Assembly (NCBI GenBank): GCA_022818135.1
Contig: JAFMSR010000002.1
Coordinates: 43,956,699 to 44,020,698, forward strand
Direction of reading: 5' to 3'
From: Saxidomus purpurata
Lineage: Eukaryota; Mollusca; Bivalvia; Venerida; Veneridae
DNA: 64,000 nt
Shown here: positions 23,792 through 35,700 of the stretch, piece by piece
How positions within the stretch are numbered: position 1 is the stretch's first letter
Layout of the letters: every line of letters starts with the position of its first letter
Position numbers and translations under genes: made by a program
The notes under the pieces: model-generated
The model's database searches: none
Seen by the model: the letters and a program-made list of their open reading frames with translations, nothing else
What the model was told of the DNA's origin: nothing

Positions 23792-26700
23792 CTGAAACAG
23801 ACAAAAGTTTATGCTTTCATGAAATCAGAAAATATTAAAGAGTTATCTAATTGTATGAAACCCCTGAATACTTCAGCAAAGTTTTAAACTAATAATTTAA
23901 GTAGGCATGCTAGTGCCTGTTGCACACAAGACTTCAACCAGGAATTTCTAAGTACAATCAAACATACTTTTCACAGAGTTATCTACTCTTGTTTACAGAT
24001 AGGTGTCATGATGGTACATAAGTATTTCAACTTTCAAAGTAATATCTGACATGGTAAGGTCAACAAGTGGACAAGTACGAACAATTTAACTGAGTTTCTA
24101 AGCCGAAAAGGGCCATAATTTAAATGAAATCCTTGACGACAGAGATATCTTCTCTTGCCTCCATTTCGGGATCATGGTGGTTAACCAGTATTTCAACTTT
24201 CAAAGTAATATCTCAATAAGTTAAGTCTAATAAAAGTAGACTGGTACGAAAAACTTAACCAATATTCAAAGTCGATAAAAGCCTTAGTTGAAAAAAAAAT
24301 CCTTGACAAAGTTATCCTCTCTTGCTAACAGATCCAATACAAGGCGGCCGAAAAACTGTTTAAATTGCACTCAAGTTTATTGCACATTGAAACCATTGTA
24401 ACGGTAAAATGAAAGTCACTTGCAGCGATTTCTTTGTACTGCTTTGTTATTGTGAAAACCACATGTTAATATGTATAGTTCTCAGTCATTAACACTTTAC
24501 TGGAGCAATTACTATTTGCTTTCTTGTTTTAGTTGTCATATCTTTTGTTTAGGTGTTGTACTTCAGGCCGAAGCTTATCATTTTTAAGTTCAAGTTCAAA
24601 CAACTTTCCTTCAAGAACTTCTTTTTTCTTTTCGACTGATTTTAGCAGATCTTCTTTCATATGCTGAATCATATCACGTATAATTAGCCTTAATTCTCCA
24701 TCATCTTTTGTCATCATCTGAGACAGTTTATCATTATGACTTTATTACTAAATAAGCGATTTATGGCCTATAATCATTGTAGCAATACATAGTTTTCACA
24801 ATAATGATAATATGTTGCAATATGGCACGTCACATTTACAGAAAACATAACATAGAATAGGTACACAATTACTCATTTCAATATTTAGCGAAATTACCAT
24901 AATTATGACACTGTTATTGTCAATAAAACATATAAATACACTTCTTGTAAATACATACTATGTGTGTCATTGTAAAATCCAATGGCTGTAACATTATTAT
25001 TGAAATGATAGTATGATATTATGAGATTGAAATATTTAGTATGTGAGAGACTAGTAAAAATTGTATATATTATTTATCATTGCCAATTTCTCCTATTATA
25101 TCCATTCCTATGCTACTTTGCTCATTTCAATTTCTATTATTTTTCTTGTTATGAGGTGTGATTCTGCTTGTATCAGTTCATTTTTACTGCGTAAGTAATT
25201 ACGACTACTTTTTCTCGAACTAACAATCGAAGAATCGTCCCATTTGTTCTTATCTGCCATTTCCAAGACAGTGTCAGTAGATATTTTACCGTAGTATAGT
25301 TCAAGTTTTTCAACTTTATATGGACGATGTTCAATAAAATGGCAATGATATGATCTGTTATGATTTCTATTCACATATTAGTAGCTTCCTTTCTAATTTT
25401 TCTCTCAAAACCCAGTGTACGGTATTCTACCGGTGTTATTGTGTTTACGAATGATTTCTTCTATGAAGAAGTCTAATGATGTCTTCTATGAAAAAATCTA
25501 AGAAGATATTTCATCTAAAATGATATATATATATATATATTTTAAGAACACAGTTAAAATGTTTTTCGCTTGAGAAATTAACTTTTGTTTTTAATTAGGC
25601 GTGCTGTCAGAGGCTACAAATAGATTTTCTAACGAAGCCTTAAACGAACCTGAAGCAATGAGCCTTCCGCCTTCCAGATTTCCTTCACCATTATAACGAC
25701 GACAGGAACGAAGGGAATAAGAGACATAACGATGCCTATAGCTACAGCATACGGCTGGTAAACATAGCCGTCCCCATAGTCCGGTTGTGTATATGTGAAT
25801 ACAATTATTATGAAGGCAAGCTGAAACAAAGTAAACATATGCAACAAGCTTTGTTCAGGTGATGGGTATTTTACTTTCAGTAGCAGTTTCAGGTAAGCAA
25901 TTTTTTTATGTTTTATATACGCAAAAGCAAGTGATTTCGTTGCCATAGCAACCAGAGTTCTGTAAGAAATATCCCTGCCCAGTGGGTTAAGAGTAGGTGT
26001 TGTCAGAAGGAAATGGTGGACGGACAGATGTCGTACGATCGAAAGCGATTGGAATAGGCATGTCTAAGCAAAGCCCTTCAGAATTTCTGTAAATCTGTGT
26101 AGCACGAGAATGTTGTAAGTTAGCAACAAACCTAAGTTATGAAAGTTAATAGACACAAAATGCATATAATGTGTGTGTGTATATTTTTGTATAAAAAGTA
26201 AGGTAAGGTAAATACCGATAGAAATGCTGTCGTAAGGACACACCAGAATATTCTCAGTATCTTTGACACTTGGCGTCCTGTCATCAGTTCTATATCATGG
26301 GCAAATCTGTCAGCACCTATAAATATACAAATTTGAACACAAATCAGATTCCTTCTTTATGAGTATACTATCAAAGTGCTGAAAACACTAAAGTCGTCCG
26401 TTATACAATATGATTAGTGTTAAATAAGTTAATGGATAGTTGCAAAGTAGTACATAGCCCCCTACAGAATACTCTTGATATAAAAGAACGGGATATAATT
26501 AACAATAGAGCCAAGATGGCTCTATATTGCTTACCTGGATATATGTGGCTATAATACAACAATCGCATTACTAGAAGGGTCAAAAGTGTATCATATTATG
26601 AAAGATCTTAGAAGATGCTTCAAGCCAAATATTTAAGCTCTAGGCCATGTGACTCCTTGGCAGGGTCAATTTGATCCAAGTATCATGATTTAATTAGTTA

Positions 26701-29700
26701 GTAGAAGCATACAAGAAAGTGCTACATATCTAAGATTTAGGTCTTGTGGTTTCAGAGAAGAAGATTTGAAAAAGTTGTTTGTATATATGCCTATTCAAAC
26801 TCAAGTGACCACCATGCGGGGTCAATTTTGAAATTGGGGTCATTATTTGAACAATATTGGTAGCGGTCCATCTTAGGCTTCGTAGTTTCATAGAAGAAGA
26901 TTATGAAAATATTTCCTATATCAGCCTATGTAAAATCACCGCCAATGACGAGTTCAATTTTAACCCGTGAGTCATAATTTGAACAGTCTTGGTAGAGGTC
27001 AACTATGTCATAACATAGTATTTAAAAATGTACGTATATATTTAAATAATTCATGCTAAACTCATACTTTTCAACAAGTTACATGTAAATTTATTTTTCT
27101 GACGCCTACCTGGCTATCATTGGCTATAATACAATGTCATCAATAGCAGACTGTTTGTCAATTTTGACCTTGGGATTCTGATTTAAAAAATCTTCATAGA
27201 GGTCTATTACACAATGCTGTATTCCAAATATCTAAGCTCTTAGCCTAGTGGTTCTAAACAAGAAGATTTTTGAAGTTTTCACTACATGAGCCTGTTTAAA
27301 TGAAGTGACCTGCGGCCGGGGTCAATTTTAACCTTACGGGTCATGATTTGAACAATCTTGGTAGAGGTCAACTAGGCAATGATTCATGCCAAATCATTGT
27401 TTATTATACGTCAAACCCCGCTGGAATGGTTGGGATGGGTATTATTTTTCGTGAGTTACACTGAAATATCTCTTATTTGATAAAACTATCTGTAACATTT
27501 TGATAATCTATTTCCATAGGCAAAAAGAATGACGGAATTCCGTCATTTAAGCATGCATACAAAATTTCATCACAACCTAAAGTTAACAGATATGCAAACT
27601 ACTTTGACAACTTTTACATCTAGTTTGTTTTAATGCTGAGAGTGTTTCTCGTCACTTTGTTTTAAATAATTCTTGACACTGGAATTTGGATCAGCATGTG
27701 CAAGAATGAACATTTTTTTATAGAGACCAGAACTCCAGAACATGAATGGTTATATAACAAACTGGTATCAAATACTAGTAGAACATACCGTATATCCAAG
27801 TAACCATTATGCATTCCAGGGCGGAACCGAACAAGAGAGCAAATGCTGATATGTACCAATCAGATAGTTGGAATAAATATATGCCTCCCTGAAAAAATAA
27901 TATATATAGAGGATATTTGTTTGTTTTGAGTAGATATGGGATATATCTCACCTAGAAGTGATACAATTGTAATATTTTCACGAGCACAAAGCGCGAGTTA
28001 AAATGTGAAAATAGTATCACTTTGAATTGACATATATTCCATATCCACTCAAAACAAACAAATGTCTTTTTATTTTATGCCAACTATAAAAACAAAAGCA
28101 AAATTATGTATATGCATTACTTAAAAAGTAGTTCCGGCAGACCTATATCACCCACACTGTGACTGATATGAAATCTATATGATCCCTGTATATTTCACTG
28201 ATACAACACAGTATTTCATTAGTTAGCATAAAATAAATGTGCGTATCTGTGCATTTCAATGCCTTGGAAAAAGTAAAGATACCAAAAATAACACTTAGAA
28301 GTTAACATGACGATTTTCTGTATCAAGCTAATTCTACGAAAGGTGTTTGAAATGTAATATGTACTTCAATCTAAACAACAGACTGAAACTTGTCCCTTCG
28401 ATTTCAAGCAAACGAAGTTTGACTGTATTTGATATTTGTTTTTCAACCATTTCTACAACCGTGGTCAGCAACTGTCTATATTGAAATGACAAAAACTCTA
28501 CACACTGGTCATTCAGTTGAATTGTGAAGATATTGAATTGAGGTATTTGGGTGAATAAATATCGATATAAAATTCCTCGTGGATATTGCATGACAGCACA
28601 ATGACAATACTTTTCGAACGCCCCTTATATGCAGTTGTGAATTATGACAGTGAATTGTGGCTTAGTCTGTATGTAGTTTGTTTCTACTCGTTAAGACATG
28701 CTTAATGAAGTGGAGATATGCATGTTCAATACAACTACTTACATTCATGGACAGTGGAATGCCTAGCAAGAAGAGTAACAGGGCTGTTCCTATAAGAACT
28801 AAGTGTTTGTGAGGTAACAGCTGCTTGGGGTAGATGTCCAGAAGTGTTCCCGTCACAGTCTCTAGCATACCAAACTTTAAATAAAACCAAAACATGTTTG
28901 CACTACGTCTAAATTTCTTTTGAAATTATGGTTTGTATTTACCAAAAACTTACTTGAATAAATCAACGCAAACTAAACATCAAATATAAAGATTTATAAC
29001 GTCAGTGAGAAATATAATTTAAAGCTTTTCAACGCTGTACTTAATTGAAAATCCTGATTCTAATCTAGAAGAGGTAACAGATTGATGCATTAGTTGTCAT
29101 CTCATAACTCAATAACTGCTTAATCAGTTTTTGGATAATAACCACCTAAATCTGCCTTAATACAGCTCGCAATCATTCCTACTCAATTCATATAGCTCGT
29201 TGAGATCCAAATAGATCTTTCTGACAAACGCAAATCAAAAAAGCCCTTCAGATTTCAGCATATTTGCAAAACATGTCTTTATGAAATTTAAATGATTTGA
29301 AACTGATATCTTTAAGTTGCAATTTCATTAATTATAATAATCTGAATGCGCAAGAATATATACGCACTACTTTGACATGTCTTACACTACCTATTGTAAA
29401 GTGAAAGTAACAGTTTCATGGAGCTTGAAGTCCCATGAGAACAATTACACGTAGCTGTTATAATGATAACCAATAAGAATGATGTTTAAGGGCAGAAATG
29501 AACTTTATTTGTACCAGAAACATTCCTAACTTTGTTTTTTAAATCGGTTACTACCTAATATGAAAATAGGCAAAACCTATATCGGGCGAAAGCATAACAG
29601 TAATTTATTTTTAAAAATGGTACGAATTTTCAGGGCCCAGTGGTCGCAAAAACGTTTGAAGTTACGAAAAGTATTGATATCGAATATCCATTGAATCATG

Positions 29701-32700
29701 AATCAAGGTGTTGACTGCTAAAAGAAATGTTACTTTTTATGGCGTAACAGGAAAGAGTATCAAACTCTAGGAATGTGTAAATAAATAGAATCTCTTTACA
29801 TTTCCAAAGTACAAACCTGTATTAAACGGAAATGTGTTGCATTAATTCAAAACAAAAATGGCTGCTATTTAATGACGTCACATAAATGACGTCATTTGCA
29901 GCGGAAGTTAAAAAACGGTGCATCGTTATAAGTATGTTTTCGTATCGTCCAGATGCGGACAATTTGAAATCTTCCATGGGTAATCACAAATCACATAATT
30001 AATTGCTTTCAGTATTCAAGTAAATACTCGTACATACGTTTACCTATGGTCGGGCTTCGCCCGAAGGGCGCTTTGCGCCCTCCGTTCTTTCGCCCGTATT
30101 AGAAATACAGTGCAGTACTTTTAAATAATATTGCAAATAAAAAGAGAGGCTTTCTTGGAAATCGTTTTTGTGAAGAAACAATTTGAATACGAAAAGGCAT
30201 ACCGATATGTCAACATTGGTGAAAGAGTGAAAAAATCATGGTTTTATCTTTATCATTGCAGTATATTTCTTTACTGTATCGGTAAATGATAATGGGACTT
30301 TAACATTCTCTCTCAGCAGTTACCTCCTCTTAAAAAAGTTAAATAACATAAAAAAATATTGTCTTATATAATCTTACCATAAAAAAAACTTTAAAACACT
30401 AAACTACTGTAGGTTTAAATCGCTATGTATTTTGTGAAAAATATTTGATACATAATTGTTCACATTTTTTTTAAACATGTACATATAATTGATAATAACT
30501 CTATTAAAAGATTGATTAAGATGTTCATCTGTTCTTGATTTTTTTGCGACTATCATAACATGCTGAACAAGAGGTCTAAGACTGGGAAGGATTTGAACAA
30601 TCCTCTTACAGGTCAACTAGGCAATGAAACATGCCAAATGTCCAAGCTCAAGGCTCTTTGTGATTTGACATATTTCAATTTCCTAAAGACATTTATGCAA
30701 TATCAAGTAATCCTCCTGGTGGGATCCAATTTAACCCGGGGTCATGATTTGAAAAGTCGTGATTGGCAATGCTTAGTCACAAGCTCTGGGCATTGTGGTT
30801 TTAAACAAGAATTTTTTTTTTAAGTTTTCCCTAGTTTTTCCCAGGGCAGGGTCCTCAGGGAGGGGGTGGATGGGTCATGATTTGAGTAATTTTAGATGTC
30901 TACTTGGAAGTGCTAAATTCCAAATGCTAAATTCTAAGGTCTAGGCCTTCTGGATTCAGAGAAAAAGTTTTTCCTATATCCAGGGACCCCCGGTTCGGGT
31001 TAATTATAACCTAGGGGTTATGATTTTAACGGTCTTAGTAGATGTCCACTAGGCAATGCTATATGTAAAATATCTAAGCTCTAGGCCTTGTGTTTTTAAA
31101 GAAAAGGTTTTAAAAGTTTTTGCTTTTAAGCATATCCAAAATCATAAACCGACCTGGGCAGGGTCAATTACGACCTGAGGGTCCCGACAAGCTTGGTAAA
31201 GGTTTACTATGCAATGATACATGCTAGTGTTTGACAGCTTCATGCAAGGAACATTCCTGCTAAGCTTCAGCAACATTGGCATAGTGGTTTCAAAGGAGAT
31301 TGTATAGTGTAAATGGACGCACAAGTTGTACACCAGACGGTAATCGATTTTCGTTAGCTAAGAATAATCACCTTCCATCAGTTTTTAAATACTTTGATTA
31401 TAAATAAGGTTTACAAATTACATGATTAATTTGACCATCTGTTGATAACACTTGATAAAATTCTTATTATATTATTTATGCATAAACATCTTTTACTCAA
31501 AATAATATATACAGTCGACTCTCGTTATCTCGATTTTTTTGGGACCAAAGAAAATAAGTCGAGATAACGAAAAATCGAGATTACCGAAGTTGGATAAAAT
31601 ATGCTCGATAGGGGATGGGAGGGGGGTAAGGAAGATTATTGTTGATAGAAAGACGTTTGTTTCTTTCTACCATCTTATGAATTGTGTAATACACAGGTTG
31701 TGAAACGAAACTAGCTCGTAGGTTTAAATCAACTAAATGTTAACTGCATTTGATTCATGTTGCCTTCCACCCCGGTGCCGAAAGATTGGATTCCCCCCGG
31801 GTCCTTCTCCAAAACTCTCAGCGTTTGCCGATCCAGATATCCTCCCGGGTTGGTTACCGGGCCCTTCTCTGGATTGCTCGACTGGCGCTCGGACAAGTTC
31901 ATGACTTCTGCCCGCCGACATGACTCTTCCTTTTTTTTCAATCGAGATGTTATCTGTCTAATGTGTACGTATTAAAGACACGATTTATAATTGACAGAAT
32001 AAATTTTCTCAGTTTTGACACAATTCAATACAAATTACCCATTTCGCACATAACACAGCTTACGTCGCAAACAAATAATTAATTAATTTGGGGTCGTTTA
32101 CCGAATCACTGAGTGAATAGCCGCGTGTGGTGTTTTTCGCACCTCTGACAGCAGACGACAATTGAGCGGATACAATCGTGTGCAGCTTTTTGCACCTTGT
32201 TTGGCAGGTGATAAATGTCAAATCGAGATATCCGATGTCAAAATAGAGGACATTTCATAGTTTGGGATCAAAAATTTAGTCGAGAAAACGAAAAAATCGA
32301 GATAAAAAAATCGAGATATCCGTAGTTGATTTATATAGAACAAGAAGGGAAAAAATCGGGACCGTGAAATTCCAGTCGAGATATCGAAAAATCGAGATAA
32401 CCGAAGTCGAGATAACGGATGTGGACTGTACAAAAACACGAATAAGCTGAAGAAGTTTTAAAATAGTTAACGCTCTTACTGTGGTATCAAATGCCACTGC
32501 TATTAACATGAAGAAAAACAAAGCAGACCAGAGCTGTGGTAATGGCATTTTGCTGATAGCCTCAGGGTAGGCAACAAATGCCAGTCCTGGACCTGAAACG
32601 TAACACGATAGTCTTTATCAAATATGTTTTTTAAACAAATGAATAGTCGTCGGGCGAATATCAATGCCAATATTCGCTGTAATAATTAGTATTAATATTG

Positions 32701-35700
32701 CTTTAATTAGAGAGGAAAGATGGCCCTATATCGCTCACCTGGCCTCAATTGGCTACTATTCAAGGTCAAAAATCATGTAATGAAATTCTTTAAACAACTT
32801 TGGAAGAACTTGATGCAAGGAGTAGTCAATATTGGTCCAGTGGGTTCAGAGGAGATGTCGTATGAACCAGTGGGTTCAGAGAAGATGTCGTTCGAAGGAA
32901 ATGGTGGACGGACAGACGACCTACGCTGGACTGTGAGAGGTCCTTATAGCTCACCATTGCACTCTAAAAAGTAGCAAATACTATACAACAGGTAATATAT
33001 ATGCATGTATACCTTTAGTGATACATTGTACTTTGATTTTTTTACCTGTTGCTTTGGCGACTTCCTCAACAGTTGTACCCATTTCTTTTGCCATAAATCC
33101 CATACAGGTAAACACCACCAGACCTGCGTAGAATGCAGTAAAGACATCCGTACCAACGCATATTGCTGTTTCCCTTAAAGCAGAAAGTAATTTTAGAAAT
33201 GACACGACGTGTTACACGTTAATATTTATCTTTTCTTGTCTTCAACCATCTGTAACAACACATTCAATGTACAAATTTCATTTGGCATATACTTATGATA
33301 GTCAACGCATCCATACACAAAAGTTTACTGATAAGTGATGTTTCTTGACCAATTACTTCAGTCTGACATAACAAAAAAGACTAAAAAAGTAGAGAAAATA
33401 ATTAAGTAAATTGAGAAGACTTCATATTAAAATGTGCTTCACTTACACAACTGATTTTTGGTGAAATTTGTTGTGACTTGCCATGGTGATGACCCCTCCA
33501 TAAGTTGGTCCAAGGGAGTAAAACACCTGTATGGCAGCTTCTAACCATACCTATGTACAGACAGGGATAAATCCATTAAGAACACATTTATAAACTATTG
33601 TGTAATGAAAAAGATAATGATACATATTTTTTAGTATGAATTTAGTTAACTTGTCAATAAAATTTTCATTTTTATGGATCTAAAATATACAAATTTACCT
33701 AGTTGCTAGACCTTCACGTCCTTTTTAAATCTTTGTGTAAGAAAATCAAGGCATATACTAGTTAATCAGTTCCCGATGGTTAAGAAAATTGCTTTTAAGG
33801 AAGGCTTTGGATCTGTCGTTGTCTGAAACGAGCAAGCACGTTTTTAGGGGCACAAGCGCCCAGTAGTATGCCGTATGTGCGAGGGTAACAACAGAGGGGG
33901 CAGGCTGGGGTGGGTGGTAGATGGGTCAGGCAGCTGCCCCCGTGTAACACAACGTCATGATGTTATCGTTCGTGGACAACTATACTGGAAGTGCTTCAAA
34001 AACAAAATATGAAAATAAGTTACTGATTAAAAAGATTTTTTACATATAATATAATAGTACCCTGTATTAACATATATACAGATTTTACGCTTTTTTACTG
34101 ATTTTGTATAATGCGCAGAAATGCGATGCCAACCAAAACGTCCCCCATTATGACCAAAACATAATCGGAAAATGTAATTGACTGATTGGATTTGTTTAAC
34201 CTTGGTACCGACTATAATCATATGACCGAGCGAATGTTCGTTTCCCGCTTATAAACATTATAAATATTATGTTGTTTAGGTATCCACAGCATATATGCTG
34301 AACAATTATGAGTCATGGAATGGTTAGTTAGTTTTGGGATATTGTGTATATCTTATTAGTACGCACAACTTTACTAGTATGAACAGGACATTAGTAAGCA
34401 AAACTTTACAGACCTGGGTCCAATTACAATTATAATTTAATTAATTATAATTAATTACAGTTTTTCAACTAATTGAAAAATAATTAATAATTGAGGCAAA
34501 AATCAATTATTTTAATTGTAATTAATTAATTAAAATCCAAACAAATGCAAAATAATTGTCAATTAAATTCAATTACTCTTCAATTACATGCAGAAAAGTG
34601 TCACAAACATATGGCAAAAATACAGGTTATTGTGCAGTAGCTGTTATCACTGAGGGTATAAATTTCACACTTGCTTGTCATCTAAAGAGGTATTAATGTA
34701 ATCTGGATATGAACCTGAAACTGTTGCTCAACCATTGATGAATATTAAGCCATTGAATAAAAATAACTAGTAAGTGTTTAGGCCTGAACGGTGTTCACTG
34801 ACAGACAGTAATTTTGAAGCATTAATGTTTTTGAAATGCAATAAGAATCTGTAAATGGTGTTCACTGACAGACAGTAAACTTTGAAGTGTTTAAGTTTTC
34901 AAAATTAAATGAGGAATTATAAATCTGCATTTTTAATATATCATTTATAGTAACCTGATTCTATGTGAAATTGTGAATATATTGCAAATTAATTGAAAAA
35001 TAATTAATTGTTTTCCTTAAAATAATTGTAATTAATTAATTACTTCTGTAAAAAGCATGTAATTATAATTGTAATTTAATTGAAGAATTTCTGTTTTAAT
35101 TGTAATTAATGAATTACTTTTAAAAATAATTGAACCCAGGTCTGAAACTTTACCAATGTTAGCAGGGCATTATTACGCACACTTTTACCACGTTCTACAT
35201 TAGTGCGAACTAATGCCCTGTTCACAATGGTAAAGTTGTGCGAGTTAATGCCCTGTTCACATTGGTAAAGTTGTGCGTACTAATGTCCTGTTCATATTGG
35301 TGAACTTGTGCGTACTAATGCCCTGTTCACATTAGTAAAGTTGTGCGAGGTAATGCCCTGTTCACATTGGTAAAAGTGTGCGTACTAATGCCATGTTCAC
35401 ATTGGTGAACTTATGCGTACTAATGCCATGTTCACATTGGTGAACTTGTGCGTCTTAATGCCATGTTCACATTGGTAAAGTTGTGCGAACTAATGCCCTT
35501 TCATATTGGTGAACTTGTGCGTACTAATGCCATGTTCACTTTGGTAAAGTTGTGCGAACTAATGCCTGTTCACATTGGTAAAGTTGTGCGAAATAATGCC
35601 CTGTTCACATTGGTAAAGTTGTGTGTACTAATGCCCTGTTCACATTGGTGAAATTGTGCGTACTAATGCCTTGTTCACATTGGTGAAGTTGTGCGAACTA

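Larger units (their letters stand above)
20200..34000. repeat. Segmental duplication, copy A
   Basis: It matches about 51900-64000 in the same orientation and order: the 3' flank of paralog A, its exons 13 to 6, and the introns between them. Shared flank sequence starts near 'CTAGCGGTCGTTTGAAGGAA' (20295 and 51971). The right boundary is not reached because copy B runs off the window. Exons are strongly conserved; introns differ by insertions. Confidence 0.9.

Noticed and set aside
31729..31975. Overlapping ORFs on both strands with proline- and glycine-rich products
   Set aside because: They lie inside a non-autonomous TIR element, overlap each other and resemble no protein.
32218..32548. 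Minus-strand ORFs that extend SLC6 exon 8 downstream
   Set aside because: They read past the donor GTAAGA into the intronic transposon. Splicing to exon 9 restores the conserved FGMLE sequence.
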